Shown here one piece after another: positions 29,501 to 37,500 of a stretch of 40,562 nucleotides of DNA. The position numbers were made by a program, and so were the translations under genes. Position 1 is the stretch's first letter, and every line of letters begins with the position of its first letter. Under the pieces are notes generated by a model. It was given only the letters and a program-made list of their open reading frames with translations. It was not told the origin of the DNA and ran no database searches. Origin of the DNA: a virus. The stretch is taken from positions 1-40,562 of IMG/VR virus record IMGVR_UViG_3300020470_000049; one strand, given 5' to 3'.

Positions 29501-32500
29501 CTCAGTATACTCCACCTATTCGTAAACTATTAATAGTCTTTGATTACTTCAAGCATGAGACATCAGGTGACTATTTCGCAGCACAATCCTATACAGGTAT
29601 ACCATACAAAGAAGTTCCAACCTACAAGTTGGATGGATCTATTAACTTCCTAAGAGACCAAGTGGACTTCCGTCCAGGTGTCGGTGAGTTAGCATCCAGA
29701 GATGGTACAGTATCTAACCCATTCCTAGTAGAATGTGCTTCCCTAGACTTTGGTGCAAGACAGTTTGATACCTCAGGTGGATCTGGTGGATCAACGATCT
29801 TTGATATTCCTAAGGTGAATACAGAGATCCGTATGGACTACTCTTACTATCTACCTCGTGCAGACAAACTATATCTAACACATGATAACCAACTTAAGAT
29901 GGTGAGAGGTGTATCCTCTGAGGATCTACCACCACCAGACGGTATAGACAATGCTATGTTATTAGCACAGATTGAATACCGTCCTTATGTGTATGATGTG
30001 GAGAGAGATATTCTCATTAACCCTGAGATTATCCGTCGTTATACTATGAAGGATATTGGTGATCTTGAGCAACGTCTTGAGCATGTAGAATACTACACAT
30101 CACTATCTCTATTAGAGACACAGGCAGAGAATACTAAGACATATGATGATAACGGATTTGACCGTTTGAAGAATGGATATGTTGTAGATGACTTTACTGA
30201 TCATAACGTTGGTGACGTACTTAACGTTGATTACAAATGCTCTCTTGACTTCCAGAATGGATTCTTAAGACCTTCTCACTATACAACTAACGTACCTCTT
30301 CAGTTAAACACATCAGAGTCAACTAATATTGTTAAGACCATTGGTAACATGGCTCTCCTACCTTGGGATGACCATGCAATCATTACACAACCATATGCAT
30401 CTAGGACAGAGAATGTAAACCCATTCAACGTTTTCACATTCATTGGACGTGTTGATTTAACTCCTGCATCTGATGACTGGGTAGACACCAAGCGTATGCC
30501 AGCAAGGGTAGAAAACGTAGAAGGTGACTTCTCTGCTGTATCAAGAGATATGCAGGTAGACCAGAATGGTTTTGCACCTATTCAGTGGGGATCATGGAAG
30601 ACTAACTGGACAGGTGAATCACTATTATCTACTTCACAATTCCGAAATAGATCTGGATCATTCAGTGCAGGTGGTCGTAGACTCGGTAGATTGGGTCACG
30701 GTCAAGGAAGACAGCCTCTATTCGTACACCAAAGAAGGACTTGGAGGGTTGTTAACAACCAAGCAAGACAGGGTATTAGGACACGTGTTGTACCTAAGAT
30801 AGATAAGAAATCTTTAGGAGACTTCGTATTATCTCAAACTGCTATACCTTGGATTAGATCACGTAACGTGGCATTCAACGTTGAGCGTATGAAGCCTCGC
30901 ACAAGAATATATGCATTCTTCGATGGTGTTAATGTAACCACATATATTACACCTAAGGTTATTGAAATTGTTAAGTCATCAACTGCTGATCCTAACACTA
31001 ACGAGACTCCTTTCGTTGTTGGTGAGACTGTAGTTGGTAGTACATCTGGATGTAGACTTAAGGTTGCTCCCGCTAACGATGGATATAAGACTGACCCATA
31101 TGGCACTGGTACAACAGCATTAGCAGAGTCTTATGCATCACAAACACCTTTCATTAATATTGATACTGCATCTCTAGCAGAGACAGTCAATCCAAACTAC
31201 TACGGCAACATGAATGTCGGAGAAGTATTGGTGGGACAGACTTCTGGAGCACGTGCAGTTGTTAAAGATCGTCGTCTTTTGACAGATAACATTGGTAGTT
31301 TCAAAGGCACATTCTTTATTCCTAATCCAGGAATGGATTCTAACCCACGTTGGGCTACAGGATCAAGGACATTCCGTTTCACTACTTCACCAACCAATGC
31401 TAAGAGTAGTGGTAGCGTAGATTCATCTGCTGAGACTATCTACACTGCTGCTGGTCAGTTGAAGACAGTTAGAGAAACTATCCTTGCCGTCCGTAATGCT
31501 GAATTGGTTAGAGATACCGTTTCTGATACTAGACAAGTTATTACAACTAGGACTGAAACCAGACAGATTGGTTGGTATGACCCTCTTGCTCAATCATTCA
31601 TATGTGATGAGGAAGGTGGTGTATTCTTAACTGGTGTTGATGTATTCTTCAAGACTAAGGATGCTAACATCCCTATCTCTATGCAGATAAGGACAATGGA
31701 AAATGGTTATCCTACTAAGGATATTCTTCCATTCTCTGATGTTACTATCAGTCCAGATCAAATAGAATTATCAGACAACGCTGCTATACCATCAAGGTTT
31801 ACATTCAGATCACCTGTATACGTTAAGCAATCAATTGAATATTGTTTCGTATTACTATCTGACTCTAACGAGTATCAGGTCTGGATATCAAGGATGGGTG
31901 ACATCGATGTCTCTGGTACAAGGACTATATCTGAGCAGCCCTATGCAGGTGTGTTATTCAAATCACAAAACGCATCTACTTGGACAGCAGACCAGTATGA
32001 AGACATGAAGTTTACTGTCTATCGTGCTAAGTTTAATCAGACAGTTGGTACCGCAATACTTAATAATGCTGAGTTAGGTAAGGGTAACGGAGGTATACAC
32101 AACCTTATAGAAAACCCAATACTGACACTGAAACCGACTCAACAACTATCTTTACCAGTTGGTAATAATTATAACTTTACCATTGGTGCTAGGATCAAAC
32201 AGACACCATCAAATGCTCAGGCAACTATTAAAGAATTTGATGCTACTTCAGATCCTGAGAAGATAACAATCACTGATATTGATGGAGCATTTGCAGCAGG
32301 CTTCTTAGATGCTAACAATGATCCATTCCAAGGAATTTCATCATCACAGTCAGTTGTGATTATGGAATTGTCTGCAATATACAACGGCACATTCTCTGAA
32401 GGAGATACATTAAGTGGATCAACTTCATCTGCAACTGCTGTTGTTACAGCATACTATGCCCAAGGTGCCACACTTCCTGGTGGGGGTACTGCATCAGCTA

Positions 32501-33951
32501 TCACAGTCTACGCAAACTATGTTACTAAAGCATTTGACCTAAGTGACACTGTATCGGAGCCAGGTGGTACTAGTTGCACACTATCATCTCTAGTATATCA
32601 AGGTGACTCATATACTGCTTATCCAACAGCAGCACCTTCTTATCCTGATGATGATAAGGAAATTGCAATCAGTCATAGAAACCACGGTATGCATCAACGT
32701 GCTAACAACGTGGAGATTGAAGGTGTTAAGTCTGAAGTACCAGATACAACACTTACAAGCACTCTATCTGCTGGTGCAACTTCTATTCAGTTGTCCGATG
32801 GATCTCAATTCCATGCCATCATTGGTGGTGCACCGATTGGAGATCTCAACCCAGGGTATATTAAAATTGATGATGAGATCATTAAATACTCTGCCATCTC
32901 TGGCACAGGCCAAGTTATTACTGTGGCATCAAGTGGTAGAGGTGCCAATGGAACTGCTGATGTAGAGCATGCTTCTGGATCTATAGTTGAATGCTATAAC
33001 CTAGACGGTATACCTCTGACAGAAATTAACAAAGTCCACACTTCTATTGAGTGTCCTTGGCTTGATAGTTTCATGTTATCAGTTGACCACGTTGCAACTA
33101 ATGGTATTCGTGGTGGTGGGTCTAACGTATGGGCTTCACAGAATGTCCAGTTTGAAAGTTTCACACCAACAGTATCTACCATGGTACTGCCTGAAACTGA
33201 GATAACTGCAAGAATTAACACTACAACTGCTACATCTGTAGGTAGTGGTGGTGGAGAAGGTGCTTCTCAACCTCGTGACCAGAATTCATTTATTAATAAT
33301 GGACAATATCTCGACATTGTATTGAATGAATTGAATGCTCTTGCTGCACCAGCGATGGTTGCCTCTAAGATTAATGAGCAAAACAAACTCGATGGTAATA
33401 AGTCATTGAAGATGGCATTAACATTGACTACTGAGAAGGATACATTATCACCATGTATCGACCTTGATAGATTATCTTTGATTACAACCTCCAACAGAAT
33501 CAACTGGTGGCCAGGTGGTCCTGCTCCTTATGGACAGCAAGGACAGATTGATAGGACAATGGATGTCTCAGTCCTACCAACAGGTGATCAAAATGATGCC
33601 GTTTATATTACACGTCTTGCAAGATTAGGTAGTGAAGCAAGATCGTTGAAGGTTGATTTCCAGATAACAAGACATCCAAGTACCGAAGTTAAAGTTTACT
33701 ATCGTGCATTTAAGGCTGGCGACACTGCTGATCCTAATACTGTAGGATGGACTTTCATTGGTGCTCCAATAACTACCTTACAACAACAGTATGACTCTAC
33801 TGCCACGGATGAAATTCTGTGGAAAGACTACGCTTATGAAGTGAAGGGATTAAACTTTAATGCTTTCCAAATAAAAATTGTTATGAAGTCTTGGAGTCAG
33901 GCTAGAGTGCCTTTAATTGCTGATTTGAGGGCTATAGCGTTAGCTACTTAG
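26575..33951 (+). CDS. Large virion structural protein with DUF4815-like N-terminus, probable baseplate or fibre component
   Basis: The 2,458-residue product begins NLNISPYFDDFNKDKNFYRV and VLFRPGYPIQARELTTMQSI, which matches my recollection of DUF4815 proteins beside gp8 in cyanomyoviruses. Several GE-x-V-x-G-x-TSGA-type strands recur (GNLLRGRTSQATGFV, GKTSGARGRVIQF, GETVVGSTSGCRLKV, GEVLVGQTSGARAVV). Residues about 1150-1185 hold a short coiled coil (IGDLEQRLEHVEYYTSLSLL). Residues about 1660-1850 contain RQIGWYDPLAQSF and FLTGVDVFFKTKD. Residues about 2060-2140 hold an inserted SAGATSIQLSDGSQF ... GYIKIDDEIIKYSAISG module. The C-terminus (NRINWWPGGPAPYGQQGQID, YITRLARLGSEARSLKVDF) is conserved-looking but of unknown function. 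It occupies the position of genes 9-10 in T4, but similarity to those is not evident. It lies 4 bases after gp8, so it is in the same operon. Confidence 0.94.
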   Translation: MPQNTNLNISPYFDDFNKDKNFYRVLFRPGYPIQARELTTMQSILQNQLESIGQHFFKEGSMVIPGQVGYDLQVQAVVLQQSFLGVDVETYRTQLTGQIIEGITTGIKAKVLYSIPSTESSRGYVTLYVKYVESGDTTSDTTLKTFQPNEQLLAENEITFGTTLIEVGSPFAQLLPVDSTAVASTAYINQGVYFIRGHFVDIPSSHLILDQYSNNPSYRVGLEVSESIVTPEDDPTLNDNAAGTSNYSAPGGHRFRIKTSLVKKPINDETDKNFIELLRINNSKVEQFVTHTAYSELERSLARRTYEESGDYVIDTFSIKARECLDDGFNNGVYRVGETTSGGQVASDDLVAFEVSPGRAYVKGYRTEFLVPQYVDAAKPRDFDSVQNAILAFRLGQMLKVYDVFGWPELTGEGVSQAYQILELTDEWTLNTTNTVTGRKIGRARTVQLQQTSITGIWDLWIFDVQMFTAINFAAGNNSVSVGNLLRGRTSQATGFVADAGSGTWCQLEQVSGEFINGEVIERDGRVIGTLEAAHTYNLTDARSVVGREDSASSGTIIFGANLLLNDIKIIEGTTITIDQATNTRIEGFRTKFAQDLRPGEVITSTNSSEEGENTLRIARVDPSAINTTSENAATGQSAYIFDYLNQYALLESGLKKGTVNDGEVTALARMRPFVFQKDYQNGELTIDCPRTSMKSISDESFFVFRTFNNKTVVSGGVTVSLPESEQFATLDDENYILTILAESGSTWSVGDNLDLEALNGTNPGGGNFVVTFGADRQSVTIDGLANVNTVKLTALVSKNIVSKKIKTAAKMRCLNVLRTRINNDQPKYGLAYGNLYGTRIEDEEISFALNDVYKIHAVYESETDNDATPPYLVLTESTFFDNGSVIIGKTSGARGRVIQFINSTLRLYYVQLNETPFSAGEAIDGQDDDGLPLSAIIDDAEGSVSRGSKVVTTQYTLETGQKAHFYDVCKITRYPQYTPPIRKLLIVFDYFKHETSGDYFAAQSYTGIPYKEVPTYKLDGSINFLRDQVDFRPGVGELASRDGTVSNPFLVECASLDFGARQFDTSGGSGGSTIFDIPKVNTEIRMDYSYYLPRADKLYLTHDNQLKMVRGVSSEDLPPPDGIDNAMLLAQIEYRPYVYDVERDILINPEIIRRYTMKDIGDLEQRLEHVEYYTSLSLLETQAENTKTYDDNGFDRLKNGYVVDDFTDHNVGDVLNVDYKCSLDFQNGFLRPSHYTTNVPLQLNTSESTNIVKTIGNMALLPWDDHAIITQPYASRTENVNPFNVFTFIGRVDLTPASDDWVDTKRMPARVENVEGDFSAVSRDMQVDQNGFAPIQWGSWKTNWTGESLLSTSQFRNRSGSFSAGGRRLGRLGHGQGRQPLFVHQRRTWRVVNNQARQGIRTRVVPKIDKKSLGDFVLSQTAIPWIRSRNVAFNVERMKPRTRIYAFFDGVNVTTYITPKVIEIVKSSTADPNTNETPFVVGETVVGSTSGCRLKVAPANDGYKTDPYGTGTTALAESYASQTPFINIDTASLAETVNPNYYGNMNVGEVLVGQTSGARAVVKDRRLLTDNIGSFKGTFFIPNPGMDSNPRWATGSRTFRFTTSPTNAKSSGSVDSSAETIYTAAGQLKTVRETILAVRNAELVRDTVSDTRQVITTRTETRQIGWYDPLAQSFICDEEGGVFLTGVDVFFKTKDANIPISMQIRTMENGYPTKDILPFSDVTISPDQIELSDNAAIPSRFTFRSPVYVKQSIEYCFVLLSDSNEYQVWISRMGDIDVSGTRTISEQPYAGVLFKSQNASTWTADQYEDMKFTVYRAKFNQTVGTAILNNAELGKGNGGIHNLIENPILTLKPTQQLSLPVGNNYNFTIGARIKQTPSNAQATIKEFDATSDPEKITITDIDGAFAAGFLDANNDPFQGISSSQSVVIMELSAIYNGTFSEGDTLSGSTSSATAVVTAYYAQGATLPGGGTASAITVYANYVTKAFDLSDTVSEPGGTSCTLSSLVYQGDSYTAYPTAAPSYPDDDKEIAISHRNHGMHQRANNVEIEGVKSEVPDTTLTSTLSAGATSIQLSDGSQFHAIIGGAPIGDLNPGYIKIDDEIIKYSAISGTGQVITVASSGRGANGTADVEHASGSIVECYNLDGIPLTEINKVHTSIECPWLDSFMLSVDHVATNGIRGGGSNVWASQNVQFESFTPTVSTMVLPETEITARINTTTATSVGSGGGEGASQPRDQNSFINNGQYLDIVLNELNALAAPAMVASKINEQNKLDGNKSLKMALTLTTEKDTLSPCIDLDRLSLITTSNRINWWPGGPAPYGQQGQIDRTMDVSVLPTGDQNDAVYITRLARLGSEARSLKVDFQITRHPSTEVKVYYRAFKAGDTADPNTVGWTFIGAPITTLQQQYDSTATDEILWKDYAYEVKGLNFNAFQIKIVMKSWSQARVPLIADLRAIALAT

Positions 33952-33962
33952 AACCTCATCCC

Positions 33963-33979
33963 CAACCCTTACATGGTTG
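33963..33979 (+). terminator. Weak stem-loop after the 2,458-residue gene
   Basis: CAACC (33963-33967) can pair with GGTTG (33975-33979) across a 7-base loop. Only five base pairs form and the T-rich stretch begins about 12 bases later, so this is at best a poor terminator and may be chance. It is the only hairpin I noticed in a gene gap. Confidence 0.25.
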
Positions 33980-33981
33980 AG

Positions 33982-33989
33982 TATAATTA
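33982..33989 (+). promoter_or_regulatory. T4-late-like promoter box TATAATTA
   Basis: TATAATTA matches the T4 late consensus TATAAATA at seven of eight positions and lies 21 bases before the ATG at 34011, the same spacing as the box at 21648. It also contains TATAAT, the host sigma-70 -10 hexamer, but no good -35 is visible 17 bases upstream. Transcription would start near 33995. Confidence 0.5.
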
Positions 33990-34010
33990 TTATTATTCCT
34001 TTTGTCAAGT

Positions 34011-34280
34011 ATGTCTGAAGATAAAGATACGATTGTCCCTTTTAAGGATGGTTTAGTACCTGTCCAGGGAAGGGATGGATGGTTTAGAGACCCAGATTCC
34101 AATGCCATTGTCAACTGTAACAAAACTCAGTACGATGAATATATGGCAGCATATAACAAGCGTCGGAAGAAGGATGAAAAGTTTCAGACTTTACAAACTG
34201 ACGTGGATGCATTAAAATCAGATATATCTGACATGAAGTCATTACTATTACAACTTGTGGAGAAAAAAGATGCCAGCTGA
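34011..34280 (+). CDS. Small coiled-coil protein, conserved-type marine myophage hypothetical
   Basis: The 89-residue product starts MSEDKDTIVPFKDG. I chose the ATG at 34011 over the in-frame TTG at 34002, because the promoter-like box and a leader of about 16 bases fit it. The first half contains GRDGWFRDPDSNAIVNCNKT and QYDEYMAAYNKRRKK. From about residue 57 a heptad pattern (FQTLQTDVDALKSDISDMKS, LLLQLVEKK) predicts a parallel coiled coil. Short proteins with a D-x-x-S-x-AIVN-like motif followed by a coiled coil are, from memory, common among tail genes of cyanophages, but no function is known. The end overlaps the next gene by 11 bases. Confidence 0.88.
   Translation: MSEDKDTIVPFKDGLVPVQGRDGWFRDPDSNAIVNCNKTQYDEYMAAYNKRRKKDEKFQTLQTDVDALKSDISDMKSLLLQLVEKKDAS
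34259..34262 (+). promoter_or_regulatory. Shine-Dalgarno GGAG for the 76-residue gene
   Basis: GGAG stands 7 bases before the ATG at 34270, inside the end of the preceding gene. It is the best-placed ribosome binding site in the window and fixes the start at 34270 rather than at the in-frame TTG at 34255. Confidence 0.75.
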
Positions 34281-34500
34281 TGTAAGCGAAACAGTAAACC
34301 AAGACGAACTACTTGGTCAATTCAAGGAAAGGTACAACAACCTTATCAATGAGAATAATCAACTCTCTAAAAAGATTAAAGATAATGAAGCAACCGCATT
34401 GAAACTGCTAGGTGCAATTGAAACACTGGAGTATTTGAATCCAGCAGAAAAGACAGAAGAGACTGCCACTGAGGAGACTCCTGTTGCTGCGGACGCATAA
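34270..34500 (+). CDS. Small coiled-coil protein, function unknown
   Basis: The 76-residue product starts MPADVSETVNQDELLGQFKE and overlaps the upstream gene by 11 bases, with a good Shine-Dalgarno sequence. Residues about 12-58 form a predicted coiled coil (LLGQFKERYNNLINENNQLS, KKIKDNEATALKLLGAIETL). The C-terminal 17 residues are acidic and Thr/Ala-rich (EKTEETATEETPVAADA). The overlap with another small coiled-coil gene suggests a coupled pair, perhaps assembly factors or partners in a fibre or baseplate. This is inference only. The stop overlaps the next promoter-like box. Confidence 0.88.
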   Translation: MPADVSETVNQDELLGQFKERYNNLINENNQLSKKIKDNEATALKLLGAIETLEYLNPAEKTEETATEETPVAADA

Positions 34501-34503
34501 ATA
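34497..34503 (+). promoter_or_regulatory. T4-late-like promoter box ATAAATA
   Basis: ATAAATA overlaps the TAA of the 76-residue gene (34498-34500) and lies 42 bases before the ATG at 34546. The predicted start near 34509 gives a leader of about 37 bases, the longest in the window. It would serve the terminal fibre-like gene. Confidence 0.65.
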
Positions 34504-34527
34504 AACCAGTAAGACTGTATGCAGTGC

Positions 34528-34537
34528 TAGGATCCTA
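34528..34537. other. 10-bp perfect palindrome TAGGATCCTA in the fibre gene leader
   Basis: TAGGATCCTA lies in the leader of the fibre-like gene, 8 bases before its ATG. With no loop it cannot form a useful hairpin; it could be a protein-binding site or chance. It contains AGGA, which might serve as a distant Shine-Dalgarno sequence. Confidence 0.3.
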
Positions 34538-34545
34538 ATTAAGCA

Positions 34546-37500
34546 ATGGCAAATAGAATACAATTAAGACGTGATGGTGCCCAGCAGTGGGCAAACGTCA
34601 ACCCAATTCTCGCTCAAGGTGAGATTGGTATCGAAATAGATACCTCTCGACTGAAGGTAGGGGATGGTGTTACGTCTTGGAACTCTCTTAAATACGAGAG
34701 ACCAATCGAAACCGAATCAAACACTGCAAATACTCTAGTAAAACGAGACGCTGACGGTAACTTTGAAGCAGGTGCCATTACTGCATCACTTATCGGTAAC
34801 AGTGCTACAGCAACAAGATTAGCAAACGCTCGACAAATTGCCTTAGGTGGTGATATGTCGGGTAGTGGTACGTTCGATGGATCCTCGAACCTAACTATCA
34901 CTGCTGAATTAAACTATGTTGTTGCTCTACCTCATTATGATGCTAATGATCTAGATGCTACAGGTACATACAGTCAAGTAACAGTTGACTCTAGGGGTCG
35001 TATTGTTGACGCAGACAACCCAACAACCTTAGCTGCGTATGGAATTGCTGACGCACAACCATTAGATACAGATCTAACATCACTTGCTAGTATGACCTCA
35101 TTCGGTCTACTTTCAAGACAGTCTGAAGGTACAATTGTATCAAGGACTATTACTGGTGGTAGTCAGAGAATTATTGTTAACAATGGTAGTGGACAATCAT
35201 CCAACCCATTCATTGACCTTGCTGATACAACTGTTGTTGTTGGTACTTACAACCCTGTAGGTAACCTAGACACACCTCTTATATCTGCAACTACAGGTGA
35301 TGAGACAGTTAACACAACTAACTTCACAGTAGACCGATATGGTCGTTTGACATATGCTCAGACTTCTGCTATCGCTACAGCGAAGGAAGGTACTAAGAAA
35401 CCTGCATACGACGCAGGTACAGCATATAGTAGATACGATATAATAAAGAATTCTTCTGATAAACTCTATCAGGCAATTGCTGATATCGGTGCTGGTGCTG
35501 GTGAACCAACCCATACCGATGCATCTGATGCAGGGTCATGGAGATACTTATCAAGTGCTGTTGCACCTCAAAAAGGTATAGCATCATTTGCTCAAGAAGA
35601 TTTTGATGTTACTGCATGGTTAGACCCAGAGCAAGGTGGTCATGTTACTATTGCTCAGAGAGGTGTTGATAACCTACAACTACAAAATAATAGAGTCTCT
35701 TTTGCTGACGGAAATACAAAAGAAGACTTTGAATTAGATCAGGAGTTGACAGCAACTACTGGTTACAGAGGATTTAATTATCTAAACTATGTTAAAGTCA
35801 ACGATACTTCAGGCAGTCTTCTCTTCGGTGCTAATAACACTGGTGATGCTGGTGCTGGTGAAGTTGATATTAATGTAAAGACATTATTCAGTGATCCAGA
35901 TTTCGTACTTGATGGAGCACTAACACAAAATATTGAGAAGACTGGTGAGGGTAGTTTCTGGATTAAGAATACTCAGAACTCATCATCTAATCAAGTCCTT
36001 AACATCCAGATGACCAATGCTGGTACTGGTGAGGCAAGACTTAATATTGCTGCTGAAGATGGTATTACACTTCATGCTACTGATGCCACAGGTGGTTATC
36101 AGCATGGTCGTGTATGCTTTGAAGCATTCCATACTAAGCAGAATGTATTAGCATGTGACCCTGTAGGTAATTTCATACTTGATCCTAATGATACTAATGA
36201 TTCATCATCTGGTGTTGTTGAGATCTGGGGTGATCTTTTAGTACAAGGTAACACTACTACAGTTAATAGCACAACTATTACAGTAGATGATCCTATTATC
36301 ACTTTAGGAGGAGACACCGCACCTTCTACAGATGACAACAAAGATCGTGGTGTAGAATTTAGATATTATGATAGTCAAGCAAGAGTCGGTTTCTTCGGAT
36401 GGGACGAAAGTTATAACAATGCTAACTTGTGGGCTGACACTGGTGGGTTTAGGTTCCTCTACAATGCCACTAACTCGAATGAAGTATTTACTGGTACTGA
36501 CGCTGCTCTCATCGCTGGTAACCTCGCACTCACAACTAACACAGGATCGACCTCCACGACGACTGGGACTCTGGTAGTCACTGGTGGTGTAGGTATATCA
36601 CAGAATGTCCATGTAGGTGGTGAAGTAACCATCGCAGGTCAGACTGAGATCAATGATACAGTATTAATCAAGTCTGATAATGAAGACTTTAAGATTCAAA
36701 CTGCTGCTGGTGTAGATAAGTTTACTGTAGATACTGATACAGGTAACACAGTTATAGAAGGTACAGTTGATATTCAGTTAGAGACTGAGATCACTGACAA
36801 CCTTATTATTAAGGCAGATAATAAGAAGTTTGATATTCAAACTGCTGCTGGTGTCAGCGTATTCGATGTGGATACTGACAACGGTAACACACATACAGAT
36901 GGTACTCTCGATGTAGACAGTGGAGTAACATTTAATAGCACTCTGGATGTAGATGATAATACAACACTTAATGCTGAGTTAGACGTAGATGGTGATGTAG
37001 TATTCCATAATGACTTCCTAATGGATGTCACTGGTAAGACATTTACTATTACTAATGGTAGTGCTAATAAGTTTCAAATAACAAGCACTAATGGAAATAC
37101 AGACATTGAAGGTAGTCTCAATGTTGGTGGTTACAATACTTTCGAGCGTACTAATAACATCGTTGTTGATTCTACAACATCAGAATCAGCGATTACCCTT
37201 AGCACTGCTGGTAACGCTACTTATGCTGGTGGTGTTAATATCGATAAAGATGTCCGTATCGGGACTGATCTCTATGTATCAGATAGGATTGTAGTCAAGG
37301 ATGCTGGTACAGCAAGGACAAGACCTTCATTATTAAATAACGTTGATATATTATATCGTCAATATGTTGGTGCTACAGCAGCACACAATGCAGAATTTGC
37401 TAATGACCCAGATGCAAACTTAAGGGTTGCTGGTGGTGTAGGTATCGTAGCAGATCTACATGTAGGAGATGATTTCTATGTTGGTAAGGTAGCAACTAAT

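Noticed and set aside
34002-34004. TTG as start of the 89-residue gene
   Set aside because: An ATG nine bases downstream fits the upstream promoter-like box better, and no Shine-Dalgarno sequence supports the TTG.
34255-34257. TTG as start of the 76-residue gene
   Set aside because: GGAG at 34259-34262 lies downstream of this TTG and is correctly spaced for the ATG at 34270.
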